Positions 15,452 through 24,260 of a stretch of DNA of 36,235 nt are shown here, piece after piece. Every line of letters starts with the position of its first letter. The stretch's first letter is position 1. Source of the DNA: an uncultured Victivallales bacterium (lineage in GTDB: Bacteria; Verrucomicrobiota; Lentisphaeria; Victivallales; UBA1829); NCBI GenBank assembly GCA_944390795.1, contig CALXRI010000030.1, forward strand, positions 1 through 36,235, read 5' to 3'. The translations under genes were made by a program, and so were the position numbers. The notes beneath the pieces are model-generated. The model had not been told where the DNA came from and did no database searches. It saw nothing but the letters and a program-made list of their open reading frames with translations.

Positions 15452-17244
15452 AGAGCTCCTCCCGCGTTCCGGATTTTATTGAGAATTTTCCGCACATCGA
15501 TCTCCTCCGGGCTGTAATTGGAAACGGCCTCCTTCCAGCGGCGGACGGCATTCTCCCGGTCGCCGAGCGCATCAAGAATATCGCCGGCATGATCCAGAAT
15601 CGTCGCGCTGAACGGCTTCTCCGGTTCGGATTCAACCGCGCGCAGGATCCACTTCAGCGCCTCGCGGTATTGTTTTCTGCGGTAAAACACCCATGCCATG
15701 GAGTCCAGATAATCGCGGTTTTCCGGCTGCAGTTCCAGCGCACGCCGGATCAGCTTTTCCGCCTCGTCAAGATTCTCGCCGCGTTCCGCAAAGGTATAGC
15801 CGAGAAAATTCAAGGCGTCCGCCGAATCACGGTTCCGTTCGAGAAAACTGCGAAGGAGGCGTTCCGCAAGCTGATGCTCCCCGGCCTTTTCCGCCGATTC
15901 CGCATAGAGAAACAGGATCGAATCCGCCGCGGGCGCCCTGGCGGAAGAGCGGTCCGCATGCAGCGCCTTGAAATACCGCAGCGCCTCCGCATGCTTCCCG
16001 AGAAAAGAGCAGCAAAGCGCAGCAAGATACCGCGCGGCAGGCAGGGAGAGATCTCCGAGAAGTTCCAGGGCCTCGCGGTATTTTCCTTCGGAGTAGAGAA
16101 GACGTCCCAGGCGGAACTTGACATTGGCGTCCCGGGGTGCCATCAAAAGAGCCAGTTCGTAAATCCCCGCCGCCTCGGATGTCATGGACGCTGCGGAAAG
16201 CGCGTCGGCATAGGCAAGATAAAACCGGAGCGGCGGATTCGTGCCGATGCGGAAAATAAGCCGCCAGACACGCGCGGCCGAAACCGGCATTCCGGATTTC
16301 GCATAATATTCCGCCAGAACAAGCAGCGACGGGATGTCTCCTGGAGAATTCAGGAGATTGCCGAGAATCGCGGATTCCGCGCCGGAACATTTTTCGGCGG
16401 CAAGCAGGTTCAAGGCGGGAGAATGCCGTCGGAGATCGATCTTTTCCCCTTTTTCCTGAATCGCCTCCAGTTCCCTGAGGTAAGTTTTCGCTGTCGCCTC
16501 GAATTTCTCCTGCGCCCTCTCCTTCTCGGAGGGAAAAATCCACAGAAAGCGTCTGTCGGAAGCACTTCTGCGCAGAGCGGCCTGATTGATGAGGCTCAAC
16601 TGGGTGAGAAAGGGATTGCCCCTGAAAAATTTCCATCCGGAGATTTCCTGAATCAAATGTTCGGAGTCCGCGTAATTTCTCTCCATGGCAAGCAGAATGA
16701 CCAGTTTCAGAAGCACATATTCGGCATACCCGAACTGATCCTGGATCAGTTCATCCCTGTTTTCCGCCCTGCGGAGAAAGTCTGCGGTATGCCGGAGAAG
16801 GGAGATCGCCTCCCCGCGGCGTTTCCGTATCTGAAGCAGATCGGCGGCAATCGCACTCAGCATGAACTGCGGGGGATGCTTCCGCGCAAGGGCGGCAAAA
16901 CGCTCCGTCAGCAGCTCGGCATTGCCGCTCCGTCGGAGCCCGGCAAGCAGAGTCGCGGCAAGAAACGGGGAATCCGGAGTCGCGTCCAGCGCCTCGAAAA
17001 GCCGGTTCAGCTGGGAATCGGTGATCCGGCCTGTCCGCGTCAGTTCATTGAAAACATCGTAAAAGTCCGCATACCCTTTGATGCTGCGCTCCGCGCGTTC
17101 CGGCAGTTCCGCTTCCAGGACGGCATCCCTCTCCTCTTCCAGGGCGTCGGCCGCAAGTTCGGAAGCGGAAAGCGGCAGAAAGGAAAACATGCAGAACAGA
17201 GCGGAAAGCAGCGGAAGCAACTGCCCCGGCAGATGTACAAACAT
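15448..17244 (-). CDS. Secreted or periplasmic TPR-repeat protein
   Basis: 598 aa from the ATG at 17244 (GGGAGGGAT upstream). The N-terminus LLPLLSALFCMFSFLPLSAS is a signal peptide. The rest is all helical; from about residue 330 there are successive tetratricopeptide units, for example SAARVWRLIFRIG, EAAGIYELALLMAPRDANVKF, KYREALELLGDL, ADALNFLGYTFAERG, EAEKLIRRALELQPENRDYL and RRKQYREALKWILRAVESEP. The last three resemble the C-terminal TPRs of YfgC/BepA-like and Lol-type envelope scaffolds. It probably scaffolds an envelope complex; the partner is unknown. The 4-bp overlap with the LD-carboxypeptidase gene suggests a cell-wall link. Confidence 0.85.
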   Translation of the reverse strand: MFVHLPGQLLPLLSALFCMFSFLPLSASELAADALEEERDAVLEAELPERAERSIKGYADFYDVFNELTRTGRITDSQLNRLFEALDATPDSPFLAATLLAGLRRSGNAELLTERFAALARKHPPQFMLSAIAADLLQIRKRRGEAISLLRHTADFLRRAENRDELIQDQFGYAEYVLLKLVILLAMERNYADSEHLIQEISGWKFFRGNPFLTQLSLINQAALRRSASDRRFLWIFPSEKERAQEKFEATAKTYLRELEAIQEKGEKIDLRRHSPALNLLAAEKCSGAESAILGNLLNSPGDIPSLLVLAEYYAKSGMPVSAARVWRLIFRIGTNPPLRFYLAYADALSAASMTSEAAGIYELALLMAPRDANVKFRLGRLLYSEGKYREALELLGDLSLPAARYLAALCCSFLGKHAEALRYFKALHADRSSARAPAADSILFLYAESAEKAGEHQLAERLLRSFLERNRDSADALNFLGYTFAERGENLDEAEKLIRRALELQPENRDYLDSMAWVFYRRKQYREALKWILRAVESEPEKPFSATILDHAGDILDALGDRENAVRRWKEAVSNYSPEEIDVRKILNKIRNAGGAL

Positions 17245-17374
17245 TACGGTATCCCTCCCAGCAGAGCGAACCCACCGTCAGGCGGCCTCTCCGGAAGGAA
17301 TACCGCAGATACGTGATGCGGGAAGGAAGCATGCTCTCCCGCGGATCCAGGCTCCCGAAAGGGGCGGACACGTA

Positions 17375-17464
17375 TTACTTGTTCTTGTGCCGCATGGCCT
17401 TACGCATTTTTTTGCGTTTGTGCTGGGCTATTTTCGTGCGGCGTTTTTTTCTGAGGTTTCCCAT
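17375..17464 (-). CDS. Very small basic ribosomal-type protein (AURKAIP1/COX24 domain, bS22-like)
   Basis: 29 aa, starting MGNLRKKRRTKIAQHKRKK and ending MRHKNK; more than half the residues are Lys or Arg. AGGAAAAGAG lies upstream of the ATG at a usable distance. Composition, length and the KKRR...HKRKK...R.RHK pattern match the AURKAIP1/COX24-domain mini-proteins of Bacteroidota, PVC bacteria and Actinobacteria (bS22-type), which bind 16S rRNA in the small subunit. It is easily missed because of its length. A -10-like TATACT lies at 17490-17485; the next gene in the same direction is the TPR gene 130 bp downstream. Confidence 0.8.
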   Translation of the reverse strand: MGNLRKKRRTKIAQHKRKKMRKAMRHKNK

Positions 17465-17655
17465 GAAAGACTCTTTTCCTAACTAGTATAAGTTCCTGTT
17501 GAAAAACAATGGAGCTAAATGTAATGCGGAATTTTAAAATCGCAAGTCCGGAATCAAGAAAATCCTGTTTTTTTTCGGCGGGACGCGGAATGCACGGCGG
17601 GAAATGCCGGACAGAGGCTCCAGGAGAAAAAAACAGCCGCCTGTCTTCCGAAAGA

Positions 17656-17683
17656 TTGCAAATGCCCCGCAGGAGGTTATATT
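17656..17683 (+). promoter_or_regulatory. Promoter of the GT-C glycosyltransferase gene
   Basis: TTGCAA (17656-17661), 16-bp spacer, TATATT (17678-17683), 39 bp before the ATG. The rest of 17465-17722 shows no gene. Confidence 0.5.
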
Positions 17684-17722
17684 TCATAGAAAAAAACGCT
17701 GATCCACTACAGGAGGAATCCC

Positions 17723-19633
17723 ATGCGGGATGCAATGTTTCTGAAACACGCGGCGCAAATGCCGTTTCTGCGCGGCGCGGCCGCGCTCTTCCTCTGCTGG
17801 CTGCTTCTGCACATCTTTACAATCTCCTGGGAACTGCCGCACACCATGCCCCCGGAACCGGATGGGATCTCCCCGAAAACCTCCCTGAACGCCCGCGGCA
17901 TGATGGCGGTCGAAACCTTCAAATATCCGCCGTTGCAGTATCTCCTCGTCGATGCGCTGACACCGGATATCAGCGAAAAGGACATGACGCTGGAACAGAT
18001 TCTCGAAAACCGCACCCTCCGCCTGAAGCAGATACGCTGGCTCACCGCAGTCATGGAATATCTGACCGCACTCCTGATTCTGCTTTTTTCGCTGAAGATT
18101 CTGAATCTTTCCCCCTTCCCAGCTTTCGGAGCCGCCCTGTCGTTCCTTCTGCTGCCGCCCGTCCTCTACTATTCGCAGACGACCAACATGGACATCCCCT
18201 ACACCTTCTGGTTTTTCGCCTCGCTCACATCCGCGGCATTCGCGGAGCGCGCGCCGGACAACAAAAAGGCCTATGCAGCGCTGTCGCTCCTGACCGGATT
18301 TCTGATCGCCTGCGCCTTCTGCACCAAGGACCAGGTGTATGCGCTCTATCTTCTTCCCGCCGCCGCCTTTGCCGTCTGGCGTTTCCGGCGTTTCCGGAAA
18401 TGGAGCGCAGTCCTCCTGCCCTTTCTGCTCTGGCTCTGCGCCTTCCTCCCGGGAACCGTCCTCTTTTACCTCTGCATCGGCAAGGACACGTTCCTGCCGC
18501 ATCTGAAATGGATCACGGGGGAAGGCTCCATCCCCTATGCGATCGTATCGAACACCCTTGCGGGGCGCTGCAGACTGATTCCGATTCAGCTGGCGGATCT
18601 CGGAAGTGTTCTGGATCTGCCGCTTCTGCTCTATTTCCTGGCGGCGGCACTTCTTCTTTTTCCGCAGAGGAAACTGCTCCTGAAAGACAAGACATGCGTT
18701 TTTCTGGTCCTGGCAACAGCTCTTGTCACCCTTTCCCTGCATCTTTTCCTCTGCCAGGTGGTCCGCTACACCTATCTGCGCTTCCTCCTTCCCCTTCTGC
18801 CGTTCTACACCATGCTGGCGGCCTGTCTCCTGCAGAAAAGTGCGGAAAACAGAATGATGCGCTGTGCGTTTGTCCTGCTCCTCGTCTGGCAGAGCGCCGT
18901 CGCAGCCGAGTTTCTCCATGGAATGGTCAACACGCCGCGCGCCCGTCTCGCCGCGGAGCTCGAGGAAAGCCGGATTTATACAAATGTCCGCATAAACACG
19001 ACTTCCGCAAGGATCGGAAACCGTTACTGGCTGCGGAAAGACGCCACACAGCAGGCAAGAAAATGTATCCGCAACTGGGGCGTCCAACTCGGTCTGGGCA
19101 GGTTCGGCATTTACGACATCATGCCGGACGATATTTCCATCTATCTGCTCTCCCCCGCCCTGCTGATCGCGGAATCGCCTTCGCCGGAACTGGAGCGTCT
19201 CGGATACCGTCTCAGCCGGACATACTCCTCCCTTCCGAAAATCCTGCCGACACTGTACCGTCAGGAGATGCATACGCTTTTTCTGTATGCGGCAACTCCT
19301 CCTCCCGCCGGGAAGGACCCGCTGGCGGCCTTCCGGAAGGAAAATCTGGAGCTGCAGATCATCAAACTTGCCTACCTGATCGGAAGAAAACCTCCGCTGC
19401 ACAATGCTAAGCTTGCAGAGATCGGCCGCGCGCTCGCGCCGTTCCGGAAACCGGACGGGAAAAATTACGAACTGCCTTATTTTGCATTCATGTTTCTGCA
19501 TTTCGCCTACCGCGCGGCAGGCAGACAGGACGATGCGGCACATCTCCGCGCCTATATCGGGAAAATGTATCCGAACCTTCCGCAGCCCTCCGGCAATGTC
19601 CATCGTTTCCCGTCAGCAACCGTTCCACAGTGA
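17723..19633 (+). CDS. Polytopic membrane glycosyltransferase, GT-C fold (GT39/ArnT-like)
   Basis: 636 aa, preceded by GGAGGAATCCC. The first ~400 residues carry about ten hydrophobic segments (FLRGAAALFLCWLLLHIF, LTALLILLFSLKILNL, LLTGFLIACAF, WSAVLLPFLLWLCAFLPG and others). After TM1 a periplasmic loop holds PPEPDG, possibly the acidic metal/sugar-binding site, and FKYPPLQYLLV, the PPL-containing motif seen in dolichyl- and undecaprenyl-phosphate mannosyl/arabinosyl transferases. From about 400 the chain is soluble (likely periplasmic), with helical TPR-like segments near the end. The expected reaction is transfer of a sugar from a polyprenyl-phosphate donor to protein, lipid A or glycan; the acceptor is unknown. 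It has its own promoter and no clear operon partners. Confidence 0.75.
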   Translation: MRDAMFLKHAAQMPFLRGAAALFLCWLLLHIFTISWELPHTMPPEPDGISPKTSLNARGMMAVETFKYPPLQYLLVDALTPDISEKDMTLEQILENRTLRLKQIRWLTAVMEYLTALLILLFSLKILNLSPFPAFGAALSFLLLPPVLYYSQTTNMDIPYTFWFFASLTSAAFAERAPDNKKAYAALSLLTGFLIACAFCTKDQVYALYLLPAAAFAVWRFRRFRKWSAVLLPFLLWLCAFLPGTVLFYLCIGKDTFLPHLKWITGEGSIPYAIVSNTLAGRCRLIPIQLADLGSVLDLPLLLYFLAAALLLFPQRKLLLKDKTCVFLVLATALVTLSLHLFLCQVVRYTYLRFLLPLLPFYTMLAACLLQKSAENRMMRCAFVLLLVWQSAVAAEFLHGMVNTPRARLAAELEESRIYTNVRINTTSARIGNRYWLRKDATQQARKCIRNWGVQLGLGRFGIYDIMPDDISIYLLSPALLIAESPSPELERLGYRLSRTYSSLPKILPTLYRQEMHTLFLYAATPPPAGKDPLAAFRKENLELQIIKLAYLIGRKPPLHNAKLAEIGRALAPFRKPDGKNYELPYFAFMFLHFAYRAAGRQDDAAHLRAYIGKMYPNLPQPSGNVHRFPSATVPQ

Positions 19634-19786
19634 AAAGCAGCGCCACATGCCTCCGGCTGCCGCCGGATCCGGAATCACTCCGGCATTTCGGCGCCGTCCG
19701 GACACCAGAAGATCCGGACCGCCATCTGCGCGGAACCTCCAGATCAAGGAAAACATTCAGCTCTTTTCGTTCATTGCGATTTCCTT

Positions 19787-20470
19787 TCATTGTCTCTTCC
19801 GGATGCGGAAGGGTGTTATAAGCGAAGCGTCATAGTTCCCTGAATCATAAATCTTTCCGGATGCCAATGCCGATTTATTGACTGCCAGCATTCCGAATGT
19901 CCATGCCCCGACCACTACTTTCCGGATTCGGGAAATGATTTCTTCACATGCGCCACTGACGGCCTTGGGCAAGCCGCAGACACGTGAGTCGAGGCGCCTT
20001 CAAACCTGTTCACGGAGGGACACTCAGGAGAACAGACCGGGAGCACAAGAATTTCCATGTCGGGATTTCGTTCAAGAACTCATTGATGCGACGAGAGATA
20101 TGTATGGATTCATGATCCGGAACAAGAATCGTCTTTGAATTCGGGCAACGTCCGATCCACTGATGCGGAAAGGTTGTGAAGGCCTGACTGTCACTTTTTC
20201 CCGCACTCTTTCGGCAAAAAGATTTTGTCTGCGGTCTGCATGCGCCGGAAATTGTGATCGACTTCCTGCTGCGCCTTGCGTCGAGGGAAGAAATCTTCGC
20301 CTCTGCGACTTGAAGGGAGTGTGCCGGGACACCCTTCCGAGGACCTCTGCAGAAATAACCGCAATCTTTCAGGGATCGCTCAAGAGCGGATATCCCGACC
20401 GTTTTTTCCGTATCTTTTTTCAGCTGCTCTTTCAACAGAGGCGACGCCACGCTTCGTCCAACTGGCGCGC
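19787..20470 (-). pseudogene. Decayed IS630-type transposase (DDE_3)
   Basis: Minus-strand translation shows an IS630-like transposase broken by frameshifts. The first frame (20470-20010) has LLKEQLKKDTEK and LERSLKDCGYFCRGPRKG, matching the second winged helix, then SITISGACRPQTKSF, and ILVPDHESIHISRRINEFLN, matching the second-Asp region (canonical VDNASIH). Near 20060 homology moves to another frame, giving DMEILVLPVCSPECPS in place of LPPYSPELNP. It shifts again to LPKAVSGACEEIISRIRKVV, ending at the stop at 19787. No intact frame, clear terminal inverted repeats or TA duplication were found. The N-terminal helix-turn-helix may extend to about 20600 but cannot be followed. The rest of 19634-20686 shows no other gene. 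Confidence 0.6.
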
Positions 20471-20686
20471 GGCCGCCTCACACCATTCGCGGAAGCTCTC
20501 TTCCGCAATCCGGATATCGCATGGCTGCCGTTCCGGATTTTCCCGGCGGCGCTTCGCGGCGCGCCCGGCAGCTGCTCCGCGTGATCTTTCAAATGAACCG
20601 CGGATTCCTCCGGACGGCGGACAGGACAGAATTCTCTCCCGCGGTTCTGAGTTTCCGTCTCTTTGTTCTCCGGCTCCTTGAAAAAA

Positions 20687-21664
20687 TCAGCTGGTCATCA
20701 GCATGGATTCGGAAATGCGCCGGAGCGGGGAACCCCCGCGCCGCACCCGGTGAAACTCGTCGATCATGGCATCGGACATGCGCAGCACCTCATCATGATA
20801 GGAGCCCGCGATATGCCCGGAAAGCCGGACGTTCGGAAGCGTGTAAAGTTCCGATTCCGGAGGAAGCGGATCACTTGAAGCGACATCCAGAAGCGCAGTC
20901 AGGTCGGGACGCCGTTTGAGCGCCGCGATCATCCCCGCCTCGTCGACCTGCGCCCCCCTCCCCGTATTGAGAAACGTCGCGCCGCGCCGCATCATCAGGA
21001 AATGTTCCGCACGGATGATTTTCCGGTTGTCGGCGCGGTTCGGCAGATGGTTGCTCACCACGAACGCGCGTTGAAACGCATCCTCCAGGGAAATGCGCCG
21101 GTGCTCCGGGCGCGAGGCCATGACAAGAACATTCACGTTGAAGTTTTGCAGAAACTCCTGAAGTTTCTGCGAAATCGCCCCTGCTCCGAGGAGGGCAACA
21201 GTCTCACCGTAACAGCCGGGGCCGATGTTTTCGCGGAAATGTTCCGGAGAACGGTAGTCCCGGGAGTTCCGAAAATATCCTTTCAGCGACAGAAGGATCT
21301 GCGCAAGTGTGAACTCCGCGACGGGAACGGCATTTTCGCGCCAGGCACTGTGGACGGCAATTCCACGCCGCAGGAGGGGACGTGCAAACGCGTCGGTCGC
21401 TCCTGCCGCGTAATAGAACTCCCGCAGACGCGGCATTGCACCAAGCTGAGATTCGCTCATGCTCCACATTCCCCAGGTTGAAAAAACAGCCTCTGTGGAC
21501 GAAAGGAAATCTGCATGGTGCCCGAAATTCTCCGGGGTAACGATTTCGGGCAGGATTTCGCACTCCTTTTCCAGCGCGGCGCGCCGACCGTGTCCGTAGA
21601 CATAGTCGATCTGAAACGGTTCGGCGGAAAAGAACGCCGCACGGATTTTTCCAGTATTCATCAT
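20687..21664 (-). CDS. D-2-hydroxyacid dehydrogenase family protein, NAD-binding
   Basis: 325 aa. It has the Rossmann motif VALLGAGAISQKL (156-168), NTGRGAQVDE with catalytic Arg236, and SGHIAG with His284. The position usually held by Glu in the LDVxxxEPLP motif is Asp265 here (LDVASSDPLP). The family oxidises or reduces 2-hydroxy/2-keto acids; sugar-acid, glyoxylate/hydroxypyruvate and phosphoglycerate dehydrogenases share it, so the substrate is open. Its ATG overlaps the stop of the heparinase II/III-family gene by 4 bp. That makes it last in the GntR operon and suggests it handles an acid released by the lyase pathway. No terminator is visible after it. Confidence 0.88.
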   Translation of the reverse strand: MMNTGKIRAAFFSAEPFQIDYVYGHGRRAALEKECEILPEIVTPENFGHHADFLSSTEAVFSTWGMWSMSESQLGAMPRLREFYYAAGATDAFARPLLRRGIAVHSAWRENAVPVAEFTLAQILLSLKGYFRNSRDYRSPEHFRENIGPGCYGETVALLGAGAISQKLQEFLQNFNVNVLVMASRPEHRRISLEDAFQRAFVVSNHLPNRADNRKIIRAEHFLMMRRGATFLNTGRGAQVDEAGMIAALKRRPDLTALLDVASSDPLPPESELYTLPNVRLSGHIAGSYHDEVLRMSDAMIDEFHRVRRGGSPLRRISESMLMTS

Positions 21665-23520
21665 TGCTCCTCCGGGATCCGGTAAGTCAGGCGGATCCGC
21701 GCCTCCTTCACAGGTTCGGCAAGCGTAATTGCGATCCGGTGCGGATTCTCCTTCCAGCGAATGTTTTCACGGATCTCCTCCGAAGAGACGCGGAAAGGAT
21801 TTCCCCCCGTGTCAACCGTGACTGCGACGTTCTTCCCGCGACAGGTCAGGAGAAGCCTGTCCGGCGCGGTCTGCTTCCATGTTCCGAAGGTAATGACGGC
21901 GGTCTCAAACGTCCCGGGTTCAGAAAGCGACACGGTGTCGGCAACCTCAAAAGTCCCGCTTCCGATGCGGGAATAGCGGAATGTGCGCTCCAATTTGCGG
22001 ATTGAGTCAATCTGACGATAAGCCTTCCGGATGTCGAAGACGATTTCCACATCCGTATCGGAGAGATGCTTTTTCAGGACTTTCGAGTCCGTATCCTTTC
22101 CCGCGATCTGGAGCTGTCCGTTAATGCGCGGGACACTGTGCCCGAAAGAATTGTTGAGCCTGCTCTCATAACGCCGAGCGCTGAAGGAGCGTCCATCATA
22201 ATGTTCCGCACCGGGATCCACGGCCACGGACACATTCCCGTCGACGGCGAGGACATAGCTTCCGACATCATTATGGTTGTGGAATTCGTCATTGCTTCCT
22301 CCCTTGACGGCGGCGGCGAGACGTGTTTCCGTTCCGGACAGCGGGCGCATGACAAAAATCCCCGCATCCGGAAATTCGGAAAACGGTGGAAGCTCCGCTT
22401 TCGGAACCGTTCCGCTTGCCTTGTCCGCGGGAAACTTCAGCAGCAATGCGACTTCCGTCAGGGTGGAACGGGAATGGAGACGCACAGCATTCCGGAATGG
22501 AGAAGACCGTTTCATCAGATAATCCCGGACACCGATCCAGACTTTCGGCAGTCCGATATCCAGAGTGCAATCCGAAAATGCGGGAAAAAGTGTATCGGAA
22601 ATCCGGATTTTCTCCGGATACTCCGCAGCAAGACACGCCTGAGGCCGGTCCATCAGATTCATTTCTCCGTCCGTCGCTTTGAAGAGAAGCAGGGAAAGCA
22701 TGAGATAATGCCCGAATCCGTAACTCCAGTAGCTCATCCCCTCGGAACAGTATCCGTCCTTTCCGAACCCGATCAGGAAATGATTGGAATTCCGGATAAC
22801 CCCCTCAAGCAGTTTTCTCCGCCGCTCCGGCGTCAAATCCGCGCCGAGAAGCGTACCGGCAACATTCGCGAGACAGACAATGTTCCAGTTATTTTTCGAA
22901 CGGAGCCAGTGCGGAGGCTGTTTCCCGCACAGCATCCGTTCAAAAGGTGCGACGATCCGTCTTTCCAGTTCGCGATCCAGCATTGCAAGCGTCTCCTGCC
23001 GGAAATGGGAACGGAATACCTGACGCATCAGCGCCAGCTGCCAGCCGACTGCGGAGGAAACCAGATCAATATTTACAATCTGCTTCTTCCAGTTCTTCAG
23101 TCCGACATCATGCGCGGGAAGAATCCATGTTATCTGACGACACAAAGGAATCAGCATGGCTTCGAGTTTTCGGACATATTTTTCCTCTCCGCTCACACAT
23201 GCCGCCATCGCAAGACGATTCATTGCCGCGCGATAATCGCCATATGCCTTTTCATATCCGGTTCGTATTCCGGTCCGGACATATTCCATATAAAGTTCTT
23301 CTCCCGGCATGTCGGGGGAAGCGGAAAACACCCGTTCGCCTTGGTCAATCATCTGTTTCCGGAGAGTAGCATCCACAGCTCCGTTCCAGAATATGCGGTC
23401 GGACATGGGCGGCAGCAAAGCAAATTCATTTTCCGGAACTGCCATCGGGCGAGCAGTCGCACCGGAAAGAAGGCCGCACATAACAATACCCAATGCGGTC
23501 AGAATTTTTTTTGTATTCAT
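21661..23520 (-). CDS. Secreted heparinase II/III-family polysaccharide lyase
   Basis: 619 aa with a signal peptide (about 1-23, [20 protein letters not shown]). Residues about 40-370 are the alpha/alpha toroid: [12 protein letters not shown] (209-220), then [14 protein letters not shown] (259-272) with candidate catalytic Tyr264/Tyr267. About 380-619 is the beta-sandwich: [18 protein letters not shown] with His414, His416 and Asp418 at the metal/active site, and [14 protein letters not shown] with His461. This matches PL12/15/21-like lyases that cleave uronic-acid polysaccharides such as heparan, alginate or related glycans; the exact substrate is unknown. The start codon overlaps the stop of the pseudopilin gene (ATGA), and the dehydrogenase start overlaps its own stop, so it sits in a coupled operon. 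Confidence 0.88.
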   Translation of the reverse strand: MNTKKILTALGIVMCGLLSGATARPMAVPENEFALLPPMSDRIFWNGAVDATLRKQMIDQGERVFSASPDMPGEELYMEYVRTGIRTGYEKAYGDYRAAMNRLAMAACVSGEEKYVRKLEAMLIPLCRQITWILPAHDVGLKNWKKQIVNIDLVSSAVGWQLALMRQVFRSHFRQETLAMLDRELERRIVAPFERMLCGKQPPHWLRSKNNWNIVCLANVAGTLLGADLTPERRRKLLEGVIRNSNHFLIGFGKDGYCSEGMSYWSYGFGHYLMLSLLLFKATDGEMNLMDRPQACLAAEYPEKIRISDTLFPAFSDCTLDIGLPKVWIGVRDYLMKRSSPFRNAVRLHSRSTLTEVALLLKFPADKASGTVPKAELPPFSEFPDAGIFVMRPLSGTETRLAAAVKGGSNDEFHNHNDVGSYVLAVDGNVSVAVDPGAEHYDGRSFSARRYESRLNNSFGHSVPRINGQLQIAGKDTDSKVLKKHLSDTDVEIVFDIRKAYRQIDSIRKLERTFRYSRIGSGTFEVADTVSLSEPGTFETAVITFGTWKQTAPDRLLLTCRGKNVAVTVDTGGNPFRVSSEEIRENIRWKENPHRIAITLAEPVKEARIRLTYRIPEEQ

Positions 23521-24221
23521 TCAGGTTTCTTCCAGTAGTTGTTGTTGGAGTCTGCGACATTTAATCTGATTTCCGTAAGAGTTTTCGGAGCCACATGACC
23601 ATCCATCCATGTAATATTGGCAATCCTCCCGTCATTATGCCAGAATCCCATCTGCCAGTTGCGCGTCGGCAGATCATGACTTGTCCACCAGTACACTCCA
23701 CGTTCTGCGGCATTTTCCATCCCCCCTTCGGTAAACATCAGATGTTCCGAGGGATTTTTCAGACGCGTCAGCTTAATCCCAGAGGCCCCCAGCGAACCAT
23801 CACTCCAGAGAATGCCGCACTGCATGTTGATCGCATAATTCACGGAATAACGCCAGTCGCCCAGCACATTGCACCCAGGATTCGAGGGACACATGAAATC
23901 ACTCTCCTTAGCCCGATCTATTGTCTTCCGGACAGCCGGAATCTTTGCTCCCGTCCTGTAATAATAAAGGATAACCGGCCAGCGCACTTCCAGATAATTA
24001 TTGATGACCATTCCATTGGCATTGGCGGTAATCATCCAGTCATCATAATCATTAGTGTAAAGAAACGCGGTTGTGCCGACCTGACGCAAATTGCTGGTGC
24101 ATTGGATGGCTCGAGCCTTCTCCCGGGCCTTGTTCAACGCCGGCAGCAGCATTGCCGCCAGAATCGCGATGATCGCAATCACCACAAGCAGTTCGATCAA
24201 TGTGAATTTTTTCCTTCTCAT
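23517..24221 (-). CDS. Pseudopilin-like protein with type II prepilin leader and DUF1559 body
   Basis: 234 aa, preceded by AAGGAG. The N-terminus [20 protein letters not shown] is a class III (type IV prepilin/type II pseudopilin) leader with Glu5 of the mature protein. Lys rather than Gly stands at -1 of the cleavage site. [12 protein letters not shown] follows, then a soluble domain ending [17 protein letters not shown], the processing-associated H-Xn-DG motif; 11 residues separate His and DG instead of the usual 9. Such proteins are massively expanded in Lentisphaerota and Planctomycetota, and their role (surface fibre or secretion pseudopilin) is uncertain. Its position between the GntR regulator (39-bp gap) and the lyase (4-bp overlap) suggests a role in binding or exporting for that polysaccharide pathway. 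Confidence 0.9.
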   Translation of the reverse strand: MRRKKFTLIELLVVIAIIAILAAMLLPALNKAREKARAIQCTSNLRQVGTTAFLYTNDYDDWMITANANGMVINNYLEVRWPVILYYYRTGAKIPAVRKTIDRAKESDFMCPSNPGCNVLGDWRYSVNYAINMQCGILWSDGSLGASGIKLTRLKNPSEHLMFTEGGMENAAERGVYWWTSHDLPTRNWQMGFWHNDGRIANITWMDGHVAPKTLTEIRLNVADSNNNYWKKPE

Positions 24222-24260
24222 TTTTCTCCTTCTTGTTTTCTCCTATGGAACTGTAAGAAA

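Noticed and set aside
19787-19972. Separate 61-residue gene ending FRIRKRQ
   Set aside because: It lacks a convincing ribosome-binding site and its first part aligns with the end of an IS630 transposase, so it is better explained as the tail of the relic.
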